Source: Planococcus chinensis (GTDB taxonomy: Bacteria; Bacillota; Bacilli; Bacillales_A; Planococcaceae). From it: 64,000 bases of DNA. Below are positions 17,671 through 27,092 of the stretch, piece by piece. How positions within the stretch are numbered: the stretch's first letter is position 1; each line of letters starts with the position of its first letter. The notes beneath the pieces are model-generated. The model was not told where the DNA came from and ran no database searches. It saw nothing but the letters and a program-made list of their open reading frames with translations. The stretch lies in contig NZ_JABWTK010000006.1 of NCBI RefSeq assembly GCF_020071995.1, forward strand, positions 186,001 through 250,000. The letters are read 5' to 3'. The position numbers were made by a program, and so were the translations under genes.

Positions 17671-18258
17671 TTATCTTCTATTTTTAATATCCTGTCTTTT
17701 GGCTGGGATATAAGCTTCATTGGAATTGATTTGTACTTTAGAAGCGTTTTTACGATTGGCCCGCCGATTCCGGCGCCGCTCATCATTTTCAATTTGTGCG
17801 GAAATCAATCCGAACAAGATTCCGAAAACTGCACCGCCGAGTACTTCAATCGGCTGGTGGCCAAGAATTTCTTTCAGTTCTTTTTCCCGCTTTTCAAATT
17901 CAAGGCTCGGAAAATCGCCTGACAAGGAAACGAAACTATCTTCCAAGTCGTTTACAAGATGCGCAATTTCGCCGGTGTGGCGTCGGATTCCTTGTGCATC
18001 ATACATGACAATCGTTCCAAACACTACTGCCAATGCAGTTTCGGTATGGCCTGTCCCTTTGTTCGCTGCTACATACGAAGCAAGGGCAGATACGCCGGCT
18101 GAGTGGGAACTCGGCATGCCGCCAGTTGTAAACGCCTGTTTCCAATCCCATTTCCCGGTTACTTTTTTGTGGGTAAATATTTTCAATGCCTGCGCTATTC
18201 CGATTGCCGACAATGAGGTTGCAATACCTCTGTTCATTTGTTTGATTTCCATATCCAT
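17671..18258 (-). CDS. Divergent PAP2 family protein
   Basis: A 195-residue protein of the divergent PAP2 (DUF212) family. It has the phosphatase-like motifs GGMPSSHSAGVSAL and DAQGIRRHTGEIAHLVND and a hydrophobic C-terminal helix (EVLGGAVFGILFGLISAQI). The motif set resembles acid phosphatase/vanadium haloperoxidase enzymes, so a membrane lipid or isoprenoid phosphate substrate is possible. The C-terminus is short and strongly basic (RRRNRRANRKN). It is convergent with the VTT gene. Confidence 0.83.
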   Translation of the reverse strand: MDMEIKQMNRGIATSLSAIGIAQALKIFTHKKVTGKWDWKQAFTTGGMPSSHSAGVSALASYVAANKGTGHTETALAVVFGTIVMYDAQGIRRHTGEIAHLVNDLEDSFVSLSGDFPSLEFEKREKELKEILGHQPIEVLGGAVFGILFGLISAQIENDERRRNRRANRKNASKVQINSNEAYIPAKRQDIKNRR

Positions 18259-18477
18259 CGTCCTCCACTCTGCATCTCAATCAAAAGCCTGCTTTTCATT
18301 TTCAAGTTCTATTTCTTTTTATTACCCTAACTTCCCTTTATTTATGCCGAAAAAGTTGAAAAATGGCCTGTACAATTTCTAACGCACAAAATATCTAATA
18401 AATTTATCAAAAGCATATTTATTTATTATGCATTTCGGGTAAACGGAGAATGAATATAAAAATAGGAGGAGATCATT

Positions 18478-18876
18478 ATGAAGCACCTCATTGCATTAGC
18501 CATCAAGTTTGTCATGATCGCCGCGGTATTATTAATTATGTTAACCGGATTTTTCGGCGTTTCATTCGCGGATACTTTATTGATCAGTTTGGCTCTGACC
18601 TTGATCGCCTATGCCATGGGCGACCTGCTGATTTTCCGCAGCGGCGGAGCTCGTTCTGAACAGGCGACCCGCAATTCTATTGCAACAATCGCCGATGTGG
18701 CTGTAGCCATTCTGGTTATCTGGCTGGTTGGAGAAGCCCTTGTCGGCAGCAGCACCGATATCATTACACCTGCTATCATTTCAGGCTTATTTATCGGAGG
18801 CGGAGAATGGTTCTTCCATCAATATTTAGATAGCCGGGTATTCCGAGATCGAACCCGTACCCGGTCTGCCGCTTGA
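18478..18876 (+). CDS. DUF2512 (YndM-like) membrane protein
   Basis: A 132-residue protein with four hydrophobic segments and the charged middle DLLIFRSGGARSEQATRNS, typical of the DUF2512/YndM family of Bacillota. The function is unknown. A strong AGGAGG lies 8 bases before the ATG. The C-terminus is basic (RDRTRTRSAA). The gene stands alone, with a terminator directly downstream. Confidence 0.83.
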   Translation: MKHLIALAIKFVMIAAVLLIMLTGFFGVSFADTLLISLALTLIAYAMGDLLIFRSGGARSEQATRNSIATIADVAVAILVIWLVGEALVGSSTDIITPAIISGLFIGGGEWFFHQYLDSRVFRDRTRTRSAA

Positions 18877-18906
18877 AAAGTTTCAGCGTCTACTTTAAAC
18901 AGCATG

Positions 18907-18938
18907 CAAAAGGCCGGAATCGGATTCCGGCCTTTTGT
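18907..18938. terminator. Bidirectional terminator
   Basis: The near-perfect stem AAAAGGCCGGAATC/GATTCCGGCCTTTT lies between the convergent DUF2512 gene and the unknown gene at 18945. Confidence 0.88.
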
Positions 18939-18944
18939 CGTATA

Positions 18945-19367
18945 TCATGAAGTTTTAAAATTCAATTGTTCTTCCCTTGGCTCCACCGAATTCAAAGCCG
19001 CAGCCAAGCGGCCGGCAAAATGTTCGGGTGGTTCCAAGGTTTCCAAATTCACGGAAACGATATGGGGGTTTTCCACTGTCCACTGGCGAAACTTATTGGG
19101 AAATGGAATTTGGTAGTCCAGTAAAGCCGAGTTGAACGGCTCAACTTCTTCGGGGAGCAATAGAATCTCCGCACAATTGAAAGCTTTCCCGTCAGGCTGT
19201 AGTTGTTTAAACGAAATATCCAGCTCCAATGTGCAAGCGAAGCAAAGTTTGTCATCGCAGATAAAAAGCGTGCGATTTTTTTTTACGGTATGTTTTCCAG
19301 CAATCGTTTCCACTTCAGCATCTAAAAGTATGCTGACGTTTTCGCTAGTTGTTTCAGCTGTCTGCAT
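18945..19367 (-). CDS. Hypothetical protein, unknown function
   Basis: A 140-residue soluble acidic protein that I do not recognise. It has no signal peptide or membrane segment. Two cysteines (FICDDKLCFACTLEL) form a small cluster in the N-terminal half. Strand-like segments alternate, ending in a helix (AGRLAAALNS). The ATG at 19367 is chosen because AAAGGA lies about 10 bases upstream. The gap of 30 bases to ribT suggests cotranscription with it. Confidence 0.65.
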   Translation of the reverse strand: MQTAETTSENVSILLDAEVETIAGKHTVKKNRTLFICDDKLCFACTLELDISFKQLQPDGKAFNCAEILLLPEEVEPFNSALLDYQIPFPNKFRQWTVENPHIVSVNLETLEPPEHFAGRLAAALNSVEPREEQLNFKTS

Positions 19368-19397
19368 ATGATTCAGTCCTTTCCTATAGCTCATTAC

Positions 19398-19760
19398 TTA
19401 TCGATAACTTTTCCTTCTTTCTTTGAATGCTTCGATGAATGAACTTGTTTCTTCTGTTGCCTCCATTTTTAGCGGATGCATCAGCTCTTGGACCTTTTCC
19501 AGCATAGTTTGTCCAATTCCTTCTCCGCGATAAGAAGGCATGACTGAAATGTGGCGGACCGTATAGCTGGTTTCGTTAACTTTTATACCGATCAATCCAA
19601 TAAAGTCTTCCCCTTTTTTCCACAGGTACAAATGGCTGGACTGATTTTCCTCATAATCCTTCATGGTTTGTTTCAGTCTTTTCAAGTCTTTTTCGAACGG
19701 CATGAACGAAAGCAAACCCATGGCTATTTTTTCACAGGATTTTTTATATCTGATTAACAT
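19398..19760 (-). CDS. ribT: RibT-like GNAT acetyltransferase
   Basis: A 120-residue GNAT protein whose N-terminus (MLIRYKKSCEKIAMGLLSFMP) and following region closely match RibT, normally the last gene of the Bacillus riboflavin operon. The acetyl-CoA motif is seen in HISVMPSYRGEGIGQTMLE. The ATG at 19760 with GAGG upstream gives the family N-terminus. The longer frame to 19817 would add 19 unrelated residues. It is not next to any other rib gene here. The substrate is unknown. Confidence 0.82.
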   Translation of the reverse strand: MLIRYKKSCEKIAMGLLSFMPFEKDLKRLKQTMKDYEENQSSHLYLWKKGEDFIGLIGIKVNETSYTVRHISVMPSYRGEGIGQTMLEKVQELMHPLKMEATEETSSFIEAFKERRKSYR

Positions 19761-20135
19761 TCCGGAAACCTCATTTCCACAGTGTTGATCTGGTTTGTCT
19801 TTGCTGGATGCAAGCATTCCAATGCTTCATTACTTAAAATCACACGACCAAAGTAATTTCTAGGAGATTCTATCGATTAAATCAAAAATTAAGTAAATAA
19901 AATTAACATAATCCCGCCGAAAAGGATTATAATTTATTTATTCTTCTATATATTACTAAAAATTCAGCCAATTATAAAGGGATTAAATACCCAGATACTT
20001 TTACACTGATAAAGTATTTCTAAATTTTGTAAACAAGTATGTATTTCATTCAAAACAATTCCCACATGCGGTTTTACATGAAAGTCATTATAATTTTTTC
20101 TTTTGCTTTGCATCCCGGACAAAGAGGTGATAGAG
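19761..20135. other. AT-rich intergenic region, no gene seen
   Basis: It lies between the divergent ribT and DUF2207 genes. A TATAAT hexamer at 20089-20094 could be the -10 of the DUF2207 gene, but no good -35 is spaced to it. No conserved RNA structure was recognised. Confidence 0.4.
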
Positions 20136-21803
20136 ATGAAAAGAAAAATGCTGATGTTTTTTTCATTCTTTCCGCTCCTGCTGCTAGTGCCCGCCGAAGT
20201 TTTTGCAGCCGACTTTGAAATTAGCAAAGCCGACATCCATGCACTATTAAACAGAGATGGCACTGCTTTCGTCACAGAACGCTATACGTATGAATTTGAT
20301 GGCAATTTTAGCGGGATCACCCGGCAAATCGAGCCGAAAGCTGGAACTGCCATCACCAATTTCAGCGCTTCCGAAGGAACGAAAAAGCTAAATGTTCAAA
20401 AGTATGGAGAGCTTTATAAGATTGATCGAACGGGCGATGATGAGAAAATCACCGTCTACTTGTCGTATACCATAACAAATGCAGTTGAAAAATTTAAAGA
20501 CGGAGCTCAGTTTTACTGGCCGTTTTTTGATGAACGCAATGCCACTGCTTACAAAAATCTGGCCATCACCATTTCTCCGCCCGCACCTACCCAAGAGGCA
20601 GAGTATCTTGGCTACGAGGAAGCTTATGGCACTGCCGCACTATCGGAGGACGGCAGCATCACTTTCACCCTTGGCGATGTGCCGGCAGGCGTAAACGGAG
20701 ATGTACGGGTAGTGTACAATCCAGAATTCTTCCCTGCTGCCGCTCCGCTTTCCGGTATGATAAAAAATGACTTGATAAACGACCGTAACCGCTTGGCAAA
20801 CGAACAAGCCGTTTTCAAGAATAAGCAACAGACAACAATTATAGTCAGTTCGGCAGCTCTGCCGCTTGCCGCTTCAGCTCTTGCTTCCCTTTTCGGCTTA
20901 GCCTTCTGGAGAAGAATACATCTCAAGAAAGACAGTAAAGGACAAGCAACTGAAACAATTGTGCCGGATGAAGAACTGAGCCTCCCGGCAGTTCTCTATT
21001 TCACAAAATCCCCGTTCCTTGGTCCGAACGCCATTGCAGCTGCCTTGGTTGAACTGGTCCGCAAAGGGCTTGTTCGGCAGCATAGCGAAGACCACTATGA
21101 ATTGGTGAGCCGGAGAACTGAGCTGGTGCACGAATCCACTTTAATCGATTTGCTGTTCGACCGGATAGGTGATGGGACACAATTTCGGTTAAGCGATGTG
21201 GAAACTTATACAAAAAACGAAAAAAATCATATTCCCTATAACGATTCCGTAAGTGATTGGAACGAACACGTGTCCCAGGAAGTCAAACTGAAAAACCTTT
21301 ACGGAAATCGGTCCGGCATGCGCTGGCTCGCTGTCGGTTTAAGTGCTGTCTTCACTGTTTTAGCCATTTATACCGGCAATTACGAACTGCATTGGCAGAC
21401 GGCCTGTTCCATGTTCGCAGCGATGGCCGCCATCATATTCGCCGTCTTCTACACGCCGCTCACAGCAAGAGGCCACCGAATCAAAGCGCAATGGAAGCGA
21501 CTCGGAAAAACAATGAACGAACTGCAACCGGAACGCTGGGAGCAATTATCACAGAGTGAGCGAATACGTGTGTACGCTTTTGCACTTGGAAGCGATTCGG
21601 TTCCTTCGAATAAGCCCTCAGCCGTTTTAGCGCTCTCTGATAATCGTGCCAACCAGCTGGACCATGACGGATTCTACTTGAATGCATTGCTCCTCACCGG
21701 CGTTTTCATGGCAGCCAGCTCCATTACCAGTGCAGAAGCGAGCGGTTCTTCTTATGCAAATGGCGGAATCCATGATGCCGGCGGAGGATCCGGCGCTTTC
21801 TAG
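20136..21803 (+). CDS. DUF2207 domain-containing membrane protein
   Basis: A 555-residue protein with an N-terminal signal peptide (KMLMFFSFFPLLLLVPAEVFA). An extracellular beta-rich DUF2207 domain of about 200 residues follows. Then come a membrane segment near residue 245, a cytoplasmic region, two more membrane segments around residues 410-450, and a glycine-rich tail ending GGGSGAF. This is the usual layout of the family, whose function is not known. The start at 20136 has AGAGGTGAT upstream. Confidence 0.86.
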   Translation: MKRKMLMFFSFFPLLLLVPAEVFAADFEISKADIHALLNRDGTAFVTERYTYEFDGNFSGITRQIEPKAGTAITNFSASEGTKKLNVQKYGELYKIDRTGDDEKITVYLSYTITNAVEKFKDGAQFYWPFFDERNATAYKNLAITISPPAPTQEAEYLGYEEAYGTAALSEDGSITFTLGDVPAGVNGDVRVVYNPEFFPAAAPLSGMIKNDLINDRNRLANEQAVFKNKQQTTIIVSSAALPLAASALASLFGLAFWRRIHLKKDSKGQATETIVPDEELSLPAVLYFTKSPFLGPNAIAAALVELVRKGLVRQHSEDHYELVSRRTELVHESTLIDLLFDRIGDGTQFRLSDVETYTKNEKNHIPYNDSVSDWNEHVSQEVKLKNLYGNRSGMRWLAVGLSAVFTVLAIYTGNYELHWQTACSMFAAMAAIIFAVFYTPLTARGHRIKAQWKRLGKTMNELQPERWEQLSQSERIRVYAFALGSDSVPSNKPSAVLALSDNRANQLDHDGFYLNALLLTGVFMAASSITSAEASGSSYANGGIHDAGGGSGAF

Positions 21804-21825
21804 CCATCGCCTAAATCAAGTGCTT

Positions 21826-21858
21826 AAACCGCCCGCTTATAAAAAGTAGGTGGTTTTT
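21826..21858 (+). terminator. Probable terminator after DUF2207 gene
   Basis: An imperfect stem (AACCGCC..CTTAT/..AAGTAGGTGGTT) is followed by TTTTT. It is less regular than the others. Confidence 0.5.
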
Positions 21859-21973
21859 CACGTACAATAGAAACGCTGGAAATTGTAGTTTAGGGAAATT
21901 CAAATTTCGTGTCCATTGTTTCCAGCCATGCTACTATTAGGAAAGACAATGATTGAAAGGAATGGGTTGGAGT

Positions 21974-22723
21974 ATGGATAAAGTCGCTTATTTGAAAAGA
22001 TTCAATGCTTATCCGGTCGAAGAATGTTATTTGCAGGATTTAGCGCGTCTGCAGTCGCTGCATATGCAGAACGTCCCTTTTGAAAATCTGGATGTCATCC
22101 GCGAGGTTCCGATCTATTTGAACCTCGAAAACATATACGAAAAAATCGTCACTCAAAAACGCGGCGGCTACTGCTACGAAATCAACGGATTGTTTCACTG
22201 GCTGCTCCAGGAGCTGGGGTTTGACGCCCAATTGATTTCTGCAACTGTCCAAAAACCGGACGGCACCTGGTCAAAGGCGGATACGCACGCTGCTATTTTG
22301 GTCAATCTTGATGTGCCTTATTTGGTGGATGCCGGATTTGGCGATTCTACCGTCAGCCCGATTCCTCTCGGCGGTGAACGCCACACCGACCATAGCGGAA
22401 CTTACAGCATCAATCAAGTAGACGAGAATTTTTATGATTTGGTGCGGGAAAATGATGGCAAAGAACGCACGCTTTACCGTTTTAGCCTGGAAGAAAAACA
22501 ATTGGCTGATTTCCACGAAGGCTGTGTTTTTAATCAGGTTTCCAAAGATTCTCCGTTTACGCATGACGACCTGGTTACGAAAGCTACACCGGAAGGGCGC
22601 GTCACTTTATCCGACCATCAACTGACCCGGACCCAAAACGGCAAAAAAGAACGGACGGATTTATCGCCGGATGAAAAAACGAAAGTGCTGGAAGAGGAAT
22701 TCGGCATCGCGTTAAAAAATTGA
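21974..22723 (+). CDS. nat: Arylamine N-acetyltransferase
   Basis: A 249-residue NAT-family enzyme that transfers acetyl groups from acetyl-CoA to aromatic amines or hydrazines. The catalytic triad is visible as Cys67 in KRGGYCYEINGLF, His105 in DTHAAILVNL and Asp119 in LVDAGFGDS. FENLDV near residue 37 is also typical. The ATG at 21974 gives the family N-terminus (MDKVAYLKR), but in-frame starts at 21953 (TTG) and 21962 cannot be excluded. It is a single gene. Confidence 0.92.
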   Translation: MDKVAYLKRFNAYPVEECYLQDLARLQSLHMQNVPFENLDVIREVPIYLNLENIYEKIVTQKRGGYCYEINGLFHWLLQELGFDAQLISATVQKPDGTWSKADTHAAILVNLDVPYLVDAGFGDSTVSPIPLGGERHTDHSGTYSINQVDENFYDLVRENDGKERTLYRFSLEEKQLADFHEGCVFNQVSKDSPFTHDDLVTKATPEGRVTLSDHQLTRTQNGKKERTDLSPDEKTKVLEEEFGIALKN

Positions 22724-22738
22724 ACTTTATATAGTTTA

Positions 22739-22780
22739 GGCCGGAGTCAAAAACGCTTCACAGCATCTTTGACTCCGGCT
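22739..22780. terminator. Bidirectional terminator
   Basis: 12-bp arms (GCCGGAGTCAAA and complement) with a 16-base loop lie between convergent genes. Confidence 0.75.
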
Positions 22781-22786
22781 ATTTAA

Positions 22787-23683
22787 TTACCTTAACTCAA
22801 AGCTTCCACTTTCTACGTCCTTCAAAAAAGTGATAATGTGCTGGAAGTAGCTTTCCGGTTCATCCCACATAGTTAAATGGCTTCCATTTTCACAAATCGC
22901 TGATCTGGAGATTGGAAGCAGCCTCGCCATTTCTTCTATCTCTGCTGCTCTCATGTTGTCGAATCGCCCTGTTATCACTAAAGAAGGAATATAAATATCT
23001 TGAAGCACATCCCACCGGTCCCAGTCTTTTAATCGCCCATTCACTTCAAATGTTGCAGTTCCCAGTAGAATCTCAATGATTTGTTCATTTATCCGTGCCT
23101 CTGAACGCATCACTGCTTCTGGCATGCTTTCCAACCTGCAAATATATTTTCTTCCGAAGAAATTCCAGGACAGCTCATGATATTCCTCTGTCATCGTTTT
23201 TCCAAGCTGTTCTAAAACTTCCATTCGTTCGATTACTTCTGACGGCAGCGAATCACGGAGTTCAAGCAAATGCTTATCCCATAACTTCATGCTTGCAGTT
23301 GTGCTTGAAATGATTAATCCTTTCAAGGATTCTCCGTACTTCAGCGCATATTCAATCGCCAGCATGCCTCCCCAGGAATGGCCATATAGATAGAAGTCAT
23401 CCAAGCCCAATCCGACTCTTACTTCTTCCACTTCATTGCAGAACCGTTCAATTGTCCACAAATCCGGGTCGTTCGGCTGGTCTGAAAAATACGAGCCCAA
23501 CTGTTCGTAAAAGTAAATTTCAATTCCTTCCGGCACCAGGAAATCCTGGAAGTTTTCCAGATATTCATGCGTCAATCCCGGACCACCGTGGAGCAATAAA
23601 ACCTTGATTGGACCTTCTCCTGCTTTTCTCGTCCATACATGATAGCCGTTTGCTAACCGAATGATTTTTGACTGCCCTGCCAT
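22787..23683 (-). CDS. Proline iminopeptidase-family alpha/beta hydrolase
   Basis: A 298-residue cytoplasmic alpha/beta hydrolase of peptidase family S33. The oxyanion motif LLHGGPGLTHEY and the nucleophile elbow YGHSWGGML are clear. The catalytic Asp is in VITGRFDNM and the His in ICENGSHLTMWDEP. It should remove N-terminal residues, classically proline, from small peptides. The ATG at 23683 follows GGAGGAAGGC. An upstream frame of 21 residues is discarded. Confidence 0.88.
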   Translation of the reverse strand: MAGQSKIIRLANGYHVWTRKAGEGPIKVLLLHGGPGLTHEYLENFQDFLVPEGIEIYFYEQLGSYFSDQPNDPDLWTIERFCNEVEEVRVGLGLDDFYLYGHSWGGMLAIEYALKYGESLKGLIISSTTASMKLWDKHLLELRDSLPSEVIERMEVLEQLGKTMTEEYHELSWNFFGRKYICRLESMPEAVMRSEARINEQIIEILLGTATFEVNGRLKDWDRWDVLQDIYIPSLVITGRFDNMRAAEIEEMARLLPISRSAICENGSHLTMWDEPESYFQHIITFLKDVESGSFELR

Positions 23684-23765
23684 TTGCCTTCCTCCTTTGG
23701 TGCTATTGCTATTATTTATTATCTGATTATTCTGAATTAATAACAAGAAAATAATTTTTCGGCAT

Positions 23766-23809
23766 TAAAAAGGCTAAGCAGCTTCTTCAGGAAGCTGCTT
23801 AGCCTTTTC
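23766..23809 (-). terminator. Terminator after the antiporter gene
   Basis: The 18-bp stem AAAAGGCTAAGCAGCTTC and its complement, with a 5-base loop. Confidence 0.88.
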
Positions 23810-23821
23810 ATATACAAACAT

Positions 23822-25849
23822 TTAATCTCCGCGCTCCATTAGCGTGATGCTTTCAATGTAATTGACGAACCTTCTAAGTTCCCTTGCTTGTTCGCGGGTA
23901 ATATCGCCTTCTGTATACAGGCGGGCAATTTCCGCACGTCCCGTATCCATAACGATAATGCGCAGTTCTTCTTTTTGCAGCTCAAATTGCTCATTGAATT
24001 GCGATTCCGGACGCTGCAGCCCGCTGACCATTTGATTGTAATCAGAGATTACTGCCTCCACGAGTTCTTTGTGATCTGCCTTTTTTTCGTTTTCCTCTAG
24101 ATAGTCCCGGGCAGCCAGCAGCGCTTCCAGTTGGATTTCTTTGCCCATTTGCAGTTGGACCAACCGGGTTTCTTCATCTTTTAAGTACTGCCCTCTAAAT
24201 CTGCGCCATGCACGGATTAGCTTGCCTCGAAGGTGTATGCTCAGTGACCGAAGATTATGGTTAATGGCCTCTTCCCGCCTGCTTAACGATTTTTGGAAGG
24301 CTTCGTATACATCGGTCTCCAAGCCTTTGGAACGTGCTTTTTCAATGTATTTTCTTTCTTCCTGCAAGGCTGAGAGCCGCAGTTCCTTCAGCTTGCGCCG
24401 GTATTTTTTTGTGCTGTCCATCATGGAATCTTCATTGTATGTCTGTTGCAGCCGGATCTTGTATTCATCCATCAATTCATAGGCGGCCACTTCGTTTTCT
24501 TCGGTCATTTCTGATTTGATTTGTTTAATGGACGCCAGCAAAATTCTTCGTCTTGCTTCCTCGGTATCCAGGTAATCAGATTGCTCGCCTTCTTCCATGC
24601 TTCCTCTACTGAGCAGTGGCAGCATGATGGTTGCCAAAATAAGCGTGAACAAGATGGTGCCTGCCGCCAAGAAAATGATGAGCGACCGGTTCGGAAAATC
24701 ATCGCCATTTTCCGTCAAGAACGGAATAGACAATACCCCAACCATTGTTACGGTCCCCCGCACACCCGTTAAGCTGACAAATAAAGTTGTCTTTAAACTC
24801 GGCTTGGCTGCGTCTTCCATTTTGCCGAAACGGTATTCGTAAATGGAGAATAAATACCCCCAGACAAATCGGATGCCGAGAATGACAAGTCCGATGGCAA
24901 TAACGTAGCCGACTAGTGCCCATATATTGATTGCGGGATTTTCCAACACTCCGCTCATCGAAGAAGGAATGTTCAATCCCAGTAGCAGAAAGACGATGCC
25001 ATTCAATACAAATAAAATGATGGTCCAAATGTTTTCAGCCAGCATCTGCTCTTCCGCCACCAATGTTTCTGTCCGTTCCCGTACCAGAGAATGGACGATG
25101 CCCGCGACAACTACCGCGATTACGCCGGACGCATGCAGCAAATCCTCGGTGATAATAAACACCATAAAGGGCGTCATGATGTGAAGAAGCGATAGAAAGG
25201 TCACATCGTTGATGCCTTGCTGGCGGATAATGTAGCGGATCCAGATGACCAAGAACCCCAATACCAGCCCAAGAACTCCGCCTGCGACAAATTTATAAGA
25301 AAAGTCGAGGACCGCTTCGGATAAAGAGAAGTAGCCGGTAACCACTGCGGTCACCGCATAATTAAACGCAACCAATCCCGATGCATCGTTGATCAGGGAT
25401 TCTCCTCTAACCAAGTTCAGTACTTTTTGAGGAATATGTATGCGCTGCGCAATCCCATTGACCGCTACAGGATCCGTCGGAGATAAAATCGCTGCCAAGG
25501 CGAATGCAGCAGCGAGCGGGATTTCATCAATCATCCAGTGGATAAAAAAGCCGCCGGCGACTGTAGTAATCAGCACCAGCAAAACCGCATTGCCGAGGAT
25601 TGGCCCTCTCATTCTCCACAATTCTTCCCTCGGAAAATGGCGTCCGTCGTTATATAAAAGAGGCGCGATAAATAAGAGCAAAAACCATTCGGTTTCAATA
25701 TCAAACGAAATGTCCTCGAATAGGAAAACAAGGATGACGCCTAGCGCCACTTGGACCAATGCTGTGGGAATAAAGGGGGTGTAATGGCTAATAATATTTG
25801 AAATCAATAAAGCTGTAATCAGCAGTAGAATCGTCATTAAAATATCCAT
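23822..25849 (-). CDS. CPA1-family Na+/H+ antiporter
   Basis: A 675-residue sodium/proton exchanger. About twelve membrane segments fill residues 1-420, with the CPA1 signatures SPTDPVAVNGI, ESLINDASGLVAFN (the ND motif with the ion-binding Asp) and LTGVRGTVTMVGVL. The remaining ~250 residues are a charged, mostly helical cytoplasmic tail, as in the YjcE/NhaP group. It probably supports sodium and pH tolerance together with the BCCT carrier further along. Confidence 0.92.
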   Translation of the reverse strand: MDILMTILLLITALLISNIISHYTPFIPTALVQVALGVILVFLFEDISFDIETEWFLLLFIAPLLYNDGRHFPREELWRMRGPILGNAVLLVLITTVAGGFFIHWMIDEIPLAAAFALAAILSPTDPVAVNGIAQRIHIPQKVLNLVRGESLINDASGLVAFNYAVTAVVTGYFSLSEAVLDFSYKFVAGGVLGLVLGFLVIWIRYIIRQQGINDVTFLSLLHIMTPFMVFIITEDLLHASGVIAVVVAGIVHSLVRERTETLVAEEQMLAENIWTIILFVLNGIVFLLLGLNIPSSMSGVLENPAINIWALVGYVIAIGLVILGIRFVWGYLFSIYEYRFGKMEDAAKPSLKTTLFVSLTGVRGTVTMVGVLSIPFLTENGDDFPNRSLIIFLAAGTILFTLILATIMLPLLSRGSMEEGEQSDYLDTEEARRRILLASIKQIKSEMTEENEVAAYELMDEYKIRLQQTYNEDSMMDSTKKYRRKLKELRLSALQEERKYIEKARSKGLETDVYEAFQKSLSRREEAINHNLRSLSIHLRGKLIRAWRRFRGQYLKDEETRLVQLQMGKEIQLEALLAARDYLEENEKKADHKELVEAVISDYNQMVSGLQRPESQFNEQFELQKEELRIIVMDTGRAEIARLYTEGDITREQARELRRFVNYIESITLMERGD

Positions 25850-25936
25850 GCAGGCTCTCCGTTCTTTAAGGGAATCATGTAATTGTTATATACCCAAAAA
25901 TTCCAGATTCACCGCATGGATAACTAATTTAACTTC

Positions 25937-26935
25937 TTATTCTTCTATCTTATTTTCAGCCGCTTTGCTTTCAGCAGAAACCAGCTCTTTTTTCAGCGAG
26001 ATGGACCGGGTTCTTTTATCGGCAAATAGATTCTTCCTGTGCCATTTGAAATAAACGCCATTTTCCGGATAAACCGAAATTTTCACCTTTTCATTCAGCC
26101 CATAATCCGCATACTTTTCAACAGGAATTTTTTTCGCAATCTGTAATTTGCCATTGGCATTGAATGAAATCAAGCCGGCCAAATACATGGCGTTGTGGTT
26201 GCTGCACAACAATACGCCGTTATAAGGATCCAGCCGTTCCGGATCGGAACTGTCTTTCCATGGCTTGGCATACGTCGCTTTTAAAACCGGCTCCAGATCC
26301 ATGCCGCATAACGGGCAGGATTTATTCCAAAGACGGGACAAACGCTTGCCGAATTGCTGCTCACCGCGCTGAATTTTCGTTTTCGCTTCTAAAATGGTTT
26401 CGGCAATGAGCGACACAAGCGGGTTGTGCTCCGTTGTCCGGACCACTTCCATCGCGAGTTCCAGCTGCTCTGCCTCCGGTGCATACACATTCAGCATACT
26501 GATGCCTTCCAAAAGCTTAATGGCCAGTTCTTCGTTGCACGGATACAGATACCCTGGATTACCGGTCCCGTCTTCCTGGAACGCCGAATATTTTACCGGA
26601 AGCATACTTTTCAGCTCCGTTATGTATGTACCGATGTTCAAGGGGTTCTCCAGTTCATGATATTCCACAGACACGGCGAAGATTTTTTCATTTTCGTCTG
26701 CCGACCCATGTAGTAAAGCGGATTTGCTGCCAGTACGGCAATTTTCTTTCGCGACACTCATGGCGATGATAAAGCCCTTCACATAATGGAAAATCCGGTC
26801 CCCTTTTTTTATTTCTTCCATTCTTCTATAAGAATGCGGCACCATGCCTGATTTATCGTGTTGGGGCGTCCACAAGAGCCCTAATCTTTTTTCATCCTGA
26901 TACGTTTCTCCTTGCATGACAATAAAACTGTTCAC
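25937..26935 (-). CDS. EVE-like N-domain/HNH endonuclease-like protein
   Basis: A 332-residue protein. Residues 1-150 resemble an EVE/PUA-type domain (KKGDRIFHYVKGFIIAM, NPGYLYPCNEELAIKLL), a fold that reads modified bases. Residues ~225-280 match the HNH_2 layout: CPLCG, KATYAKPWKDSS, RLDPYNGVLLCSNH, AGLISF. EVE-HNH fusions are known modification-dependent restriction enzymes. Here the first His of the usual SHIKPW motif is Tyr, and the usual HDALFD is HNAMYL, so cleavage may be lost or altered. It starts at GTG with AGGAGG upstream. No methylase is adjacent. Confidence 0.72.
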   Translation of the reverse strand: MNSFIVMQGETYQDEKRLGLLWTPQHDKSGMVPHSYRRMEEIKKGDRIFHYVKGFIIAMSVAKENCRTGSKSALLHGSADENEKIFAVSVEYHELENPLNIGTYITELKSMLPVKYSAFQEDGTGNPGYLYPCNEELAIKLLEGISMLNVYAPEAEQLELAMEVVRTTEHNPLVSLIAETILEAKTKIQRGEQQFGKRLSRLWNKSCPLCGMDLEPVLKATYAKPWKDSSDPERLDPYNGVLLCSNHNAMYLAGLISFNANGKLQIAKKIPVEKYADYGLNEKVKISVYPENGVYFKWHRKNLFADKRTRSISLKKELVSAESKAAENKIEE

Positions 26936-27052
26936 CTGAAGTTCCTCCTAAACGGCTCTTTCTTGCATCCTGATGGTTCCTTACCTTAATCATAACCCAA
27001 TTTGCGGCTCTGCGTTTAGAAGTTTGCCTTTTGGATTGCCGAACACATCAAA

Positions 27053-27087
27053 AATGCGGGCACCCATTGGAAGGTGCCCGCATTCAT
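27053..27087 (-). terminator. Terminator of the sugar ABC operon
   Basis: The stem ATGCGGGCACC/GGTGCCCGCAT is followed on the minus strand by TTTTT. Confidence 0.88.
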
Positions 27088-27092
27088 AAGCT

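Noticed and set aside
18430-18445. SigB-type promoter upstream of the DUF2512 gene
   Set aside because: GGGTAA resembles the -10 box, but no GTTT box lies at the proper distance.
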